Positions 23,893-32,259 of a DNA stretch of 47,112 nt are shown here, piece after piece. Position 1 is the first letter of the stretch. Every line of letters begins with the position of its first letter. A program made the position numbers and the translations under genes. This stretch comes from Candidatus Omnitrophota bacterium (GTDB taxonomy: Bacteria > Omnitrophota > Gorgyraeia > Gygaellales > Profunditerraquicolaceae), in assembly GCA_025453445.1 (NCBI GenBank), contig JALOQJ010000008.1, positions 1 through 47,112 of the forward strand. The letters run 5' to 3'. The notes under the pieces are model-generated. The model was given only the letters and a program-made list of their open reading frames with translations. It was not told where the DNA came from and made no database searches.

Positions 23893-24213
23893 TTAAAAAC
23901 TAACGACTTTGTCGCTTTCCTTGATTATCTCGTACATATCCTTCATCGTATTAATCGGGCACATCTCCGAGCTTTCCTGCCCCCTGCTTTTAATACATGT
24001 TCCGCAGGCGTAAATTTTACCGCCGGATTTTAAGAATTTATCCGCCTGCTCGATAGTGTTGAATTCATCAGTACTTATCTTCTGATATTCAACACCTTTG
24101 CCCATAAAGAAGACTTTAACTCCATCCTTTTGGCTGATAGCAAAATTAGCATAGCGTAAAGCATTCCAGCTTGTTTCCGGATCATTACCTGAAATTATAA
24201 TCCCTATTTTCAT
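23893..24213 (-). CDS. DsrE-family protein
   Basis: 106 residues, with a Rossmann-like DsrE fold. It begins KIGIIISGNDPETSWNALRYANF. The Cys positions YACGTCIKSRG and SEMCPI are characteristic of DsrE/YchN-like small sulfur-carrier proteins. It has a GGGGG SD. It ends the DUF134/NifX/methyltransferase run and may handle sulfane sulfur or a redox signal. Confidence 0.84.
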   Translation of the reverse strand: MKIGIIISGNDPETSWNALRYANFAISQKDGVKVFFMGKGVEYQKISTDEFNTIEQADKFLKSGGKIYACGTCIKSRGQESSEMCPINTMKDMYEIIKESDKVVSF

Positions 24214-24250
24214 CTTACCCCCTAGAGCATATAATTAATCCTTAATTAAT

Positions 24251-24850
24251 TCAACTGACAATTAATATTTCCTGAAACCTGCTTTTATCATTTTGTATTC
24301 TGAACCCTTTATTTAACAAATACCGCCTGATATCCGGTAATCCAGTTTTACCTACTTCATGGCTCATACCCTCGAGAGCATGAATTTTATCCATTATCCT
24401 AAAACCGTCTTTGGTAAAATCGCTCAAAACAATTTTCCCCGCAGGAGAAAGAACACGCCTAAATTCATCCATAACTTTATAAGGATCCTTAAGATGGTGC
24501 AATGTATTGACTGAAAAGATAACATCAAAACTTTTATCTTTAAAACTCAGTTTCTCGCCATTTCCAATACAAAACTTAACCTGTTTATCCAAGCCATAAT
24601 ACTTAAGATTAAGTTTCGCAAATGCCTGCTCTGTTTTAGATATATCAGAGGTGGTAAAACGATAACCTGCCTTTGCTAAAACAAGCGCAAAATGGCCCTT
24701 GCCTGTCCCGGCTTCTAAAATCTTCCCCGAAAAAGGCCTGGCTTTTTCAATAACAAAAGCTCTTTCTTTATCTATATCATAGCCAAAACTCTTATAAAGA
24801 GATTTTCTTTCCAGGTACTTTTTGTGGTTTTCGATTAATGGCTTTTCCAA
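24251..24850 (-). CDS. Class I SAM-dependent methyltransferase
   Basis: 199 residues. SAM-binding motif I is ILEAGTGKGHFAL; the motif IV-like FDVIFSVNTLHHL and LSPAGKIVLSDF follow. It resembles UbiE-like small methyltransferases. The substrate is unknown. Its position between NifX-like and DsrE genes suggests metal, sulfur or metalloid chemistry, but that is inference. Confidence 0.85.
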   Translation of the reverse strand: MEKPLIENHKKYLERKSLYKSFGYDIDKERAFVIEKARPFSGKILEAGTGKGHFALVLAKAGYRFTTSDISKTEQAFAKLNLKYYGLDKQVKFCIGNGEKLSFKDKSFDVIFSVNTLHHLKDPYKVMDEFRRVLSPAGKIVLSDFTKDGFRIMDKIHALEGMSHEVGKTGLPDIRRYLLNKGFRIQNDKSRFQEILIVS

Positions 24851-24865
24851 AGATACCCCGCTAAT

Positions 24866-25231
24866 TTAATGGCAACCATGCTGCGCACAGGCATTTTGCA
24901 CGGTTAATTCTTCAAGTTCATTACCTTTGTATCCCTTAATAATCTCATCTACAGTACCGGCAACCGCTTTATAAGCCTTGATATTAGCTTCGTTTAATTT
25001 CTGCACTGCCCGCATCCCCATCCCCTGGCATACAACCACATCAATAGATGATGTGCCTAACACGCCGATAGGATGGCACATGCCGTGAGAATGATGAGCA
25101 TTAATGTTATCCACTATTTTAAAGGTTTCATTCTCCGTATCATAAATTGTAAAATATGGCGTGCTTCCGAAATGTTCATACACTCTGGCACTTAATCCTT
25201 CCTTATTTTCTGTTGGTATACATATTCTCAT
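24866..25231 (-). CDS. NifB/NifX-family (dinitrogenase cofactor-like) protein
   Basis: 121 residues of the NifX/NafY-like domain: RICIPTENKEG at the start, HFGSTPYFTIYD, a His-rich loop NAHHSHGMCHPIG and VVCQGMGMRAVQKL. It is followed by a His/Cys tail (CAQHGCH). These proteins bind or carry Fe-S or Mo-Fe cofactors; there is no nitrogenase here. It pairs with DUF134 in many anaerobes. Confidence 0.86.
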   Translation of the reverse strand: MRICIPTENKEGLSARVYEHFGSTPYFTIYDTENETFKIVDNINAHHSHGMCHPIGVLGTSSIDVVVCQGMGMRAVQKLNEANIKAYKAVAGTVDEIIKGYKGNELEELTVQNACAQHGCH

Positions 25232-25252
25232 CTATTTATCCTTTCTTGATTA

Positions 25253-25546
25253 TTAAACCTTTTTTACTATTCCCCCTTCGATTTTAAGCGCCTTGGCGTG
25301 CAACAGGACATCGGCTATCTTTTTATGGGCCGAACTTACAATATTCCCGAAAGTCTGCCGGGAGATATTCATTTTTTTAGCCGCATCTTCCTGATAAAGC
25401 CCGTCAAAATCCGCAAGTCTCATTGCCTCCAATTCATCCAAAGTGAGATTTATCTCTTCAAGATTATCAACAGGGATCCCGCGCGGCTTAAAGTATTTTA
25501 TATCAGGGCTGCATCTTATCCTTCTGCACCTGCATGGCCTAGGCAT
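25253..25546 (-). CDS. DUF134-family helix-turn-helix protein
   Basis: 97 residues. It starts with a Cys/Arg-rich segment (RPCRCRRIRCSP), followed by LTLDELEAMRLADFDGLYQEDAAKKMNIS RQTFG (a sigma-70 region 4-like HTH), the DUF134 pattern. It likely binds DNA and regulates itself or the NifX-like cassette. A 20-bp palindrome lies upstream. An AAGGAG SD is present. Confidence 0.88.
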   Translation of the reverse strand: MPRPCRCRRIRCSPDIKYFKPRGIPVDNLEEINLTLDELEAMRLADFDGLYQEDAAKKMNISRQTFGNIVSSAHKKIADVLLHAKALKIEGGIVKKV

Positions 25547-25561
25547 ATTGCTCTCCTTGAG

Positions 25562-25607
25562 TTATTGGCATATGCTAATAATATATAATAAAAAATTACT
25601 TTGTCAA
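25562..25607 (-). promoter_or_regulatory. Promoter and palindrome upstream of DUF134
   Basis: TTGACA (25602-25607) and TATATT (25580-25585) are 16 nt apart. A near-perfect 20-bp palindrome around GCATATGC (25562-25581) touches the -10. It is a plausible autoregulatory operator. Confidence 0.68.
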
Positions 25608-25630
25608 TAAAATTAATACCTTCTGAAGAT

Positions 25631-26029
25631 TTACTGCAGCTTATTAAAGACGCTGAATTTCCCTGCTCCGATGATTAAGATGGCAAGACAAACACTGGCA
25701 ATAATCAGGCTATATTCGAAACCTCCCGCGGAAAGAAAAAAACCGTTTTTCAGATGCACGGTTATGGTTGCGACAATAATCAGGATAAGCAGTAATAGCG
25801 CAGATACGCGCGTAAATAAACCTAAAATCAGGCACAGCCCGCAGATAAGTTCTGTATAAGCAGCTAAATATGCCCAAAAAACCGGCGGCTGAAATCCCAG
25901 GCCGGAAAGCATCTCTGAAAAACCGCCTATGCCCGGCCCGCCGAACATTTTCAATGCTTTTTGACTGCCGTGCGCCATAAACATAAGCCCCAGAGGAATT
26001 CTTAGAACCAGGCTCGCCCAATCCATCAT
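25631..26029 (-). CDS. DoxX-family membrane protein
   Basis: 132 residues with four membrane segments. The opening LRIPLGLMFMAHGSQKALKMFGGPG and AYLAAYTELICGLCLILGLFTR are DoxX/DoxD-like. It overlaps the NDH-2 stop by 4 nt, so is co-translated with it. Family members are redox-linked membrane subunits of unclear role. The partner NDH-2 suggests quinone or thiol redox. Confidence 0.85.
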   Translation of the reverse strand: MMDWASLVLRIPLGLMFMAHGSQKALKMFGGPGIGGFSEMLSGLGFQPPVFWAYLAAYTELICGLCLILGLFTRVSALLLLILIIVATITVHLKNGFFLSAGGFEYSLIIASVCLAILIIGAGKFSVFNKLQ

Positions 26030-27153
26030 TTTCCACCTCCTCTTATTAAATCTCCAATAATCCCTAATTTATTCTTCATACCATAAGACCGGTATATGCA
26101 CATAATAAAATGGAACACCGTCGGCAATAGCCCTGTTAAATTTACCCCTAGCACTCTTCCGGAGGAGCAATTATTGGCCATCGGAATAATATAACCTAAA
26201 TCAATAGGCTTGTATTTTATTAAAGGCTTCCCCCTGATGCTGCGAAGGATGTTTATTGCAGCACACTCGCCTTCAACGATAGCAAATTGCACTGCCATTC
26301 TTAAAAAACTCTTCTCATGCACAAAATAAGCAGCATCTCCGACAGCAAAACAGGCATCATTTAACCTTAAAAACTCATCAACTTTAATTCTTCCTTGAGG
26401 ATTTTTCTCAACCTCTAAATCCTGAATGAATTTTGCTGCCTTCACTCCTGCTGCCCAAATCACCATAGCATTTTCAAAAACCCTTCCTTCAGAAAGAAAT
26501 ACTTTCTCACCCTCTATTCTCTCAATTGCACTATTCGTAAATACCTCTATATTTAACCTCTTTAAATTATCAGCAACATATGCTTTCATCCATTCCGGCA
26601 AAGACCCTAAGATTGCCGCTGCCCGCTCTACGATAATGATGCGTTTATTTTTGCTCTGTTTATTCAGGAATAATTTAAGATTCGTCGCTACTTCTATACC
26701 GGTATACCCGCCTCCGGAGATAATATAAGTATTAAAATCCTTCTGCTTTAATACCTCGGCAATTACTTTGGCGTCTGCGCAGCTATCTAATTTATAAGCA
26801 TTATTTTTTATGTTTTCATTGCCATAAAAGTTCGTCTCACTGCCTGAGGCGATAATCAGATAATCGTACTCCAATCTTTGGTTCAGAATGAAAACTTCTT
26901 TTTTTTCTAAATTGACTGTATTTACTTCATTGTGAATAAATTGAAATTTAAATTGCTTCGCTGCGGATTCTATTCCGTAAGACAAATAATCCGGATTAAT
27001 GCCTCTGCCCAAACAATCAGGCAGCGTAGGCAAAAAATCATTAGTTAATTTTTTATCAATAAGTCTTACTTCCAGCTTAAAACCGGATCGGAAAAGATGG
27101 CTTGCCGTGCTTAGGCCGGCAAAACCCCCGCCGATGATTATTACCTTTTTCAT
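26026..27153 (-). CDS. Type II NADH dehydrogenase-like FAD protein (NDH-2)
   Basis: 375 residues. FAD-binding IIGGGFAGLS at the N-terminus, a second nucleotide-binding IISGGGYTGIE near 150 and the C-terminal FAVGDAAYF. The C-terminal segment (about 325-345) is hydrophobic, as in membrane-attached NDH-2. It oxidises NADH and reduces quinone without pumping. Overlap with the prenyltransferase stop is 4 nt. Confidence 0.88.
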   Translation of the reverse strand: MKKVIIIGGGFAGLSTASHLFRSGFKLEVRLIDKKLTNDFLPTLPDCLGRGINPDYLSYGIESAAKQFKFQFIHNEVNTVNLEKKEVFILNQRLEYDYLIIASGSETNFYGNENIKNNAYKLDSCADAKVIAEVLKQKDFNTYIISGGGYTGIEVATNLKLFLNKQSKNKRIIIVERAAAILGSLPEWMKAYVADNLKRLNIEVFTNSAIERIEGEKVFLSEGRVFENAMVIWAAGVKAAKFIQDLEVEKNPQGRIKVDEFLRLNDACFAVGDAAYFVHEKSFLRMAVQFAIVEGECAAINILRSIRGKPLIKYKPIDLGYIIPMANNCSSGRVLGVNLTGLLPTVFHFIMCIYRSYGMKNKLGIIGDLIRGGGK

Positions 27154-28061
27154 AATATCAACCCGAGAATTAAAATTATACTTACTAAAGCTTGTATGGC
27201 AATAGTGATTTTTGATGACTCAATCAGCTTATTTTTGTCAGCGGGGTATTGTTTTAAAATTTTTACGGCTTTTATAGCAGGCAAAATAAAAATTAAAGAA
27301 AATACTGCCAACGGCTTCAGATTGCCGAAAGCTACGTTTGCTAAAATGAAAATAAATGCTGCGCATATCAGGAATGCATAAATTATAAAAGCTCTGCCAG
27401 CGCCTATCAGGCTCACCCAGGTAAATTTACCGGCCTTTTTATCATCAGGGCAATCGGGAACCTCATTGGTAAATAAAATTGCGGTTGTCAAAAAGCCGAA
27501 AGGCAAAGATAGCAAAAACCCTATCAGCGTAGGAAAGATTTTTGTCTGAATAAAATACCCTCCCATCACCAATGCCGGGCCGAAAAGCAGAAAAATTATT
27601 ACTTCGCCCAAATGATGGTAAGAAAATGCCAAGGGCCTCAGCGAATAAAACCAGGCAAGCAATATTATCAAAGAAAAAATAACTATAATAAAAAAACTGT
27701 GCAGAATCAGTGCCAATATCAATATGCAGAGGCTAGCTATGGCAAAACAAACAACTGCAGCAGATAAATAAAAACTTTCATCCAAAATTTTATCCTGGAT
27801 TAGTTTCGAGCCGCCAAAAAACCCGTAAAAATGCCTGTCTTGCCAGTCTGCCCCGCTTTTTGAATCAGCATAATCATTAATCAGGTTTGCGCTTAAATGT
27901 GTGCAGCCAACACAGATTAGGCCTAAGAAAAAGGCGAGAGAATGAAAATTATTTTTGGCTAATAATGATCCGAAAATAAACGGCAGGATACTGGCGGTAA
28001 TAAACGGGAGGCGTAATGCCCTAATCAAATACACTGGCTTTATTTTATTTGCATTAGGCAT
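27150..28061 (-). CDS. UbiA-family prenyltransferase (MenA-like)
   Basis: About 303 residues with about eight membrane segments. First Asp-rich motif NLINDYADSKSGAD and second NEVPDCPDDKKAGK bind Mg-prenyl diphosphate. The pattern is closest to the MenA (1,4-dihydroxy-2-naphthoate prenyltransferase) group, but other men genes are not visible. Coupled with NDH-2, it likely provides a respiratory quinone. The start may be ATG 28061 (7 nt after a -10) or 28067. Confidence 0.85.
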   Translation of the reverse strand: MPNANKIKPVYLIRALRLPFITASILPFIFGSLLAKNNFHSLAFFLGLICVGCTHLSANLINDYADSKSGADWQDRHFYGFFGGSKLIQDKILDESFYLSAAVVCFAIASLCILILALILHSFFIIVIFSLIILLAWFYSLRPLAFSYHHLGEVIIFLLFGPALVMGGYFIQTKIFPTLIGFLLSLPFGFLTTAILFTNEVPDCPDDKKAGKFTWVSLIGAGRAFIIYAFLICAAFIFILANVAFGNLKPLAVFSLIFILPAIKAVKILKQYPADKNKLIESSKITIAIQALVSIILILGLIL

Positions 28062-28096
28062 ACCCATATGTTAACATAAACCCATGCGCTTTAAAA
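28049..28096. promoter_or_regulatory. Bidirectional promoter with a symmetric -10
   Basis: The palindrome TATGTTAACATA (28067-28078) contains TAACAT on both strands. On plus, TTGCAT (28049-28054), a 17-nt spacer and TAACAT (28072-28077) place the start at about 28084, the ATG. On minus, TAACAT (28068-28073) places the start at about 28061, also an ATG, with a weaker TTTAAA -35 around 28090-28095. Confidence 0.55.
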
Positions 28097-29124
28097 TAAA
28101 AAAGAAAATTGAACAAGAACTGAAAAAATTCGTCATCGAGCTTGATAAACAGTACTCTTTAAACAAGCTATCCCCTCTGCTCTTTAACTCAATTAAAGAA
28201 TTTATTTTAAGGGATGGCAAGCGCGTCCGGCCTACTCTTCTTGTCATCGGCTACCTCGGATTCTCTAAAAAAATTGCCTCAGGGCTCTATACAAGCGCCC
28301 TTTCCATAGAACTTCTTCATGACTTCATGCTCGTCCATGACGATATTATTGACAAATCAGATACCCGGCGCAACAAACCCTCCATGCATAAAAGGCTGAA
28401 TGACTACCTCAGCCATTACAAAGGCAATAAATTCAGTGGCGAAGATTTAGCGATTGTCGCCGGAGATGTTATGTACGCCATGGGGTTAAATGCTTTTTTA
28501 AGCATAAATGAAAATAAAGAACGCAAAGAACAAGCCTTAAAGCAGCTTATTGAAGCTGCTTTATATACCGGCGGCGGAGAATTCATTGAGCTGATCTATG
28601 GCTTAAAAAATATAGAAAAAATTACCCGCGATGATATTTATAAAATATACGACTATAAAACCGCTACGTACACCTTTGCTGCTCCATTGGCAATCGGAGC
28701 AATTTTAGGCGGCGCGACTAAAGCCCAATCAGAAAAACTTTTTCAATACGGCATACAGCTGGGCAGGGCATTCCAAATTAAAGATGATGTTTTAGGAATG
28801 TTTGCCGATGAGAAAAAAATCGGAAAATCTACGCTTACGGATTTACAGGAAGCAAAAAAGACTATCCTTATTTGGTATGCCTATAATCATAGTGATAAAA
28901 AGAATAAAACGGCGATAAAAAATATCCTCTCAAAAGAAAAAACTCACCTTTCAGACCTAAAAAAGATGCGCACTATTATTATCCAATCGAAAGCATTGGA
29001 TTATGCCAAGAAAGAAGTAGCAGATGCCTTAAAATCATCCCAAATAATTATTGCTTCTTCTAAAATTAAACCGCAATATAAAACCTTTCTGAATATGTAT
29101 TCGCAAGATCTGCTTACTTTATAG
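28084..29124 (+). CDS. Polyprenyl diphosphate synthase (trans-isoprenyl)
   Basis: 346 residues. First Asp-rich motif HDDIIDKSDTRR with the upstream RDGKRVRP; the second is QIKDDVLGMF. It is an (E)-prenyl diphosphate synthase, in the type I GGPP-like group, cytoplasmic. It supplies the UbiA-type enzyme or the squalene/phytoene synthase next to it. No SD is visible; the -10 is 6 nt away, so a leaderless mRNA is likely. Confidence 0.9.
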   Translation: MRFKIKKKIEQELKKFVIELDKQYSLNKLSPLLFNSIKEFILRDGKRVRPTLLVIGYLGFSKKIASGLYTSALSIELLHDFMLVHDDIIDKSDTRRNKPSMHKRLNDYLSHYKGNKFSGEDLAIVAGDVMYAMGLNAFLSINENKERKEQALKQLIEAALYTGGGEFIELIYGLKNIEKITRDDIYKIYDYKTATYTFAAPLAIGAILGGATKAQSEKLFQYGIQLGRAFQIKDDVLGMFADEKKIGKSTLTDLQEAKKTILIWYAYNHSDKKNKTAIKNILSKEKTHLSDLKKMRTIIIQSKALDYAKKEVADALKSSQIIIASSKIKPQYKTFLNMYSQDLLTL

Positions 29125-29180
29125 GTAGCTCATCGCAAATTTCGGTTTCAATTCTTGTAGATTAGCAGTAAAATAGCCTT

Positions 29181-30050
29181 ATGTTCACAAATAAACCGCT
29201 GGATAATATAGCCCTGGGATTAAGGCGGGCAGCCAGAGCTACAAGGCGCTACGCAAAAAGCTTTTATTTTTCTTCGTTATTCCTGCCTCCCGCCAAAAGA
29301 GATGCTTTTTATTCTATATATGCTATCTGCCGCTTAAGCGATGAAGCGACCGATAAAGATGCCAGCCTTTTTGAACTTTCAAATATCAAAAGGAGCATTG
29401 ATGCTGTTTATGAGGGGCAATCTCCGCATAATAATTTATTGCTCGCTTTTAAAAAATCCGTAGAGGATTACGACATCCCAAAAAAGTATTTTGAAGATTT
29501 GGTTGACGGTATGTATATGGACTTTGTAAAGCAGCGCTACGCAAATTTCGCTGAATTAGAAGAATATTGTTATAAAGTAGCCGGGGTAATCGGCTTAATC
29601 GTATTAAAAATACTCGGATCCCAAAGCCCGGAGGCAAAAGAATACGCCGTGCATATCGGCATTGCCATGCAACTGACAAATATCCTGCGTGATATCAAAG
29701 AAGATTATCAACGCGGCAGGATTTATCTGCCGCAGGATGAAATGAGTTCATTTGGAGTAAGCGAAGCTGATATTGCCAACGCTAATCTCAATGATAACTT
29801 CCGCTCATTAATGAAATTTCAGATTAAGCGCGCACGCACTTGGTATCATAATAGCGAACCCGGATTTAAACTGATAGACAAAAAACGCGAGAGATTTGTT
29901 GCTTATAATATGAAGGAAATCTACTCTGGAATTCTGGATAGTATAGAAAAAAACCATTATGACGTCTTTTCAAAAAGGGCATATGTAAGCCTGATAGGAA
30001 AAATTATCCGCTCCTGGAAAGCCTCCCGAAAGTTAAATCATGAAAATTAA
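29181..30050 (+). CDS. Squalene/phytoene synthase family protein
   Basis: 289 residues. First Asp motif SIYAICRLSDEATDKDAS, second NILRDIKEDYQRGRIYLP. It condenses two prenyl diphosphates head to head (squalene or phytoene). No desaturase, cyclase or HpnC/E is in the window, so the product is not certain. TAAAAT (29169-29174) lies 6 nt before the ATG, with no SD. It overlaps ispH by 11 nt. Confidence 0.9.
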   Translation: MFTNKPLDNIALGLRRAARATRRYAKSFYFSSLFLPPAKRDAFYSIYAICRLSDEATDKDASLFELSNIKRSIDAVYEGQSPHNNLLLAFKKSVEDYDIPKKYFEDLVDGMYMDFVKQRYANFAELEEYCYKVAGVIGLIVLKILGSQSPEAKEYAVHIGIAMQLTNILRDIKEDYQRGRIYLPQDEMSSFGVSEADIANANLNDNFRSLMKFQIKRARTWYHNSEPGFKLIDKKRERFVAYNMKEIYSGILDSIEKNHYDVFSKRAYVSLIGKIIRSWKASRKLNHEN

Positions 30051-30879
30051 CCTGGCAAAATCAGCGGGTTTTTGTTTTGGGGTGAAACGCGCCCTGAACA
30101 TAGCGCTTAAACTCGCTCAATCCGGCCAAAACGTTGAGATGCTTGGCGATATAGTGCACAATGAGAATGTAGCAGGAGAAATTTATAAAGCCGGGATAAA
30201 AAAAGTTTCGGCTTTACGCCGGGGGGCAAATAAAGTTTTTTTAATCCGTGCCCACGGTATTAGTAAAGAAAAAATTCAAGAAGCAATCCGTCTAGGCTAC
30301 CGCATCATTGATGCTACCTGCCCGATGGTCAAAGAAATACATAAAATTGTGCTGGAAGCAGAAAAAAAGGGATACCGGATTATTATTATCGGCGATAAGT
30401 TGCATGACGAAGTGCGGGGAATTGCCGGGCAGATTGAGCAGAAAGCGATAATTATTGATCCGCAAAGCCCACTATCAAAAGAAAAATTAAAGAAAATAAA
30501 AAAAGCCGCGATCGTCGTACAATCAACGCAAAAAATCGAAACCGTTTTGAAAATTGTAAAAGAATTAAAACGCTATATTCAGGAACTTAAATTTTTCAAT
30601 ACCATCTGTGCCCCGACAAAAATTAAACAACAAGAAATCAAAACCCTCCCTCTTAAAAATGATGTAGTCATCATTATCGGATCCCGCACGAGCGCAAATA
30701 CTAAGCGTTTGTATGAAATTTCCAAATTACTCAATCAACGGACTTATTGGATCCAGTCGAAACAAGATTTATTGCCTGCGTGGCTTAAGGGCGTCAAAAA
30801 GGTAGGCATTACTTCCGGGGCGTCAACTCCCGCTTCCACAACACAAGAAATTATTAATTATATCCGCGCTTTATCCTAA
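30040..30879 (+). CDS. ispH: 4-hydroxy-3-methylbut-2-enyl diphosphate reductase
   Basis: 279 residues with the three cluster Cys: GFCFGVKRA (C12), DATCPMV and NTICAPTK. It makes IPP/DMAPP from HMBPP using an [4Fe-4S] cluster, the last step of the MEP pathway. Context supports local isoprenoid use (prenyl synthase and squalene/phytoene synthase upstream). The GDKLHDEV element differs slightly from the common HPEV. Confidence 0.94.
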   Translation: MKINLAKSAGFCFGVKRALNIALKLAQSGQNVEMLGDIVHNENVAGEIYKAGIKKVSALRRGANKVFLIRAHGISKEKIQEAIRLGYRIIDATCPMVKEIHKIVLEAEKKGYRIIIIGDKLHDEVRGIAGQIEQKAIIIDPQSPLSKEKLKKIKKAAIVVQSTQKIETVLKIVKELKRYIQELKFFNTICAPTKIKQQEIKTLPLKNDVVIIIGSRTSANTKRLYEISKLLNQRTYWIQSKQDLLPAWLKGVKKVGITSGASTPASTTQEIINYIRALS

Positions 30880-30951
30880 ATTCGGCCTTCTGCCTTTATT
30901 GGCTTTCTTTGAGCGCCAATTCAGCTTTCCTCTGCGTTTACGTTTTCCCAT
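30871..30951 (-). CDS. 26-residue basic peptide, THX-like small ribosomal protein candidate
   Basis: Too short for normal callers. It starts at ATG 30951, with AGGAG 5 nt upstream. The sequence begins MGKRKRRGKLNWRS and ends with RRPNLG; 12 of 26 residues are Lys or Arg. The layout (MGK, RRGK, Trp, then a basic/Pro tail) resembles bTHX of Thermus, which is about 27 residues. It overlaps the 3' end of ispH by 9 nt on the other strand. The THX assignment is an inference. Confidence 0.6.
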   Translation of the reverse strand: MGKRKRRGKLNWRSKKANKGRRPNLG

Positions 30952-30965
30952 TTTTTCTCCTGTTA

Positions 30966-31649
30966 TTAACGGTATTTATAATAAGCCGGCGGTATATTCT
31001 GCGCGATATAACGCACAGCCTCAGCCATGCACAAACGAATCGCTTTTTCCATCGGCGTGTGTTTATAATCTGATATGCCCTGCCCCAACTCTATCGCCCC
31101 CAGCAAATTAGCTGCACTCGTAGCAGAGGCATCCGAAGCCTGCCCCTTAAGACGTGTAGTGGCAATAGGCTGAGAAGTCTGCGCATCAATAATACGGATC
31201 TCTAAAACTAAGTATGCTTTATTAAGAGAAGCACCCAACAGCCCGCCCATCATGCCGCTGTTCACTCCGCCGCCGCCGCCAACACCTGCCCTGCCCCCGG
31301 AAGTCTGCGGTTCAAATTCCAGCAATGCCGTACTGACAATTATATCTGATGCCGGCTGCCCCGGAGAAGCACTTGCTGCCTGTTGGCTGGTAACGTAAAA
31401 ACGGTTGCTATTCGTTAGTGTTGCGGCAAGTAAATCACGCAGCCCTTTGCCAACTCCACTGTTAGCTCTGATTGCTGAAACTTCAAAATCTACCAACGCC
31501 AGGCCTGCTTTCGGGCCGTTATAAGGCGGCAAGGCCTGAAAAACAGCCTTACTGCCGCTAATATGGCTAGCTGTTCTTAAAAAAGGCGCGCACCCGGCGC
31601 AAATAAAAAATAAAAGCCCTGCGCAAAGGGTAAAAAATATTTTCTTCAT
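30966..31649 (-). CDS. CsgG-like lipoprotein
   Basis: 227 residues from ATG 31649. The lipobox is FICAGC. The CsgG-family region includes GLALVDFEVSA, GVGKGLRDLLAATL and VLEIRIIDAQTSQ, with a Gly-rich insert (about 120-145). CsgG forms outer-membrane secretion pores for curli-like fibres; here no CsgA/B gene is near. The upstream in-frame TTG at 31652 is less likely. It runs with the acidic exported protein at 31664. Confidence 0.82.
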   Translation of the reverse strand: MKKIFFTLCAGLLFFICAGCAPFLRTASHISGSKAVFQALPPYNGPKAGLALVDFEVSAIRANSGVGKGLRDLLAATLTNSNRFYVTSQQAASASPGQPASDIIVSTALLEFEPQTSGGRAGVGGGGGVNSGMMGGLLGASLNKAYLVLEIRIIDAQTSQPIATTRLKGQASDASATSAANLLGAIELGQGISDYKHTPMEKAIRLCMAEAVRYIAQNIPPAYYKYR

Positions 31650-31663
31650 CAAAATCTTCTATC

Positions 31664-32194
31664 TTAAGGTTTTTGCTCTGCCGCTGGTTCCTTATTCGGC
31701 ATTTCTTCCGTAGGCGGCGGCATCATTTCTTGCATTGCCGGCCCCTCGGGATTAGGCATAGCAGCCTGAGGCTCTACGGGCGCTGTTGCTGGTTCGGTTA
31801 AGGCAGGTGAAATCTCTTCTGATTTTTCGATGCTGATGTTCTTTGCAAGATTAACCCCTTCAGGAGTAACCACATAATCAACACTGATAGTATCCGTCGG
31901 CTTAAGTTGTGTCAAAGAAGACAAATTATCATAGGTAGTAAGCTCGTTAACGCTAATATTCATATCTTTTTCGTTTTCAGTTTCATAATCCAGGTATTTC
32001 AGGATAATTTTATTGCTTACCGGGTCTGCTACAAGCACTTCCCCCCAAACCCACTGCATCTCCGGATCCGGAATAACCGGCTGCATCGAAGGGCCACGAA
32101 TAATATTAGATTCGTCATTGCTAACAGCAATATTTACGCCGACAAATACTAAAAAAAGCGCGCTAATTAAAATTAAGCCTTTATTAATTTTCAT
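31664..32194 (-). CDS. Exported protein with Pro/Glu-rich tail
   Basis: 176 residues. Signal peptide or anchor near residues 5-24. A beta-rich middle domain (WVWGEVLVADPVSNKIILKYL) resembles DUF5666-like OB folds, then a low-complexity tail rich in Pro, Glu and Met (about 130-176). Function unknown. The SD AAGGAGG is strong. It may partner with the CsgG-like lipoprotein that starts 14 nt later. Confidence 0.65.
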   Translation of the reverse strand: MKINKGLILISALFLVFVGVNIAVSNDESNIIRGPSMQPVIPDPEMQWVWGEVLVADPVSNKIILKYLDYETENEKDMNISVNELTTYDNLSSLTQLKPTDTISVDYVVTPEGVNLAKNISIEKSEEISPALTEPATAPVEPQAAMPNPEGPAMQEMMPPPTEEMPNKEPAAEQKP

Positions 32195-32259
32195 TTGGCA
32201 CCTCCTTAAAGTAAAATAAATATATCACGGACAAAGCTGCCTGTCAATAAGATTAACGC

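Noticed and set aside
24866-25231. Nitrogen fixation locus
   Set aside because: A NifX-like domain alone with DUF134 is common in anaerobes lacking nitrogenase; no nifHDK is present.
25710-26036. Minus-strand 108-codon ORF over DoxX
   Set aside because: Out-of-frame overlap of the DoxX gene; DoxX has membrane segments and family motifs, this frame does not.
29449-29679. Minus ORF inside the squalene/phytoene synthase
   Set aside because: Antisense frame with no SD or motif.
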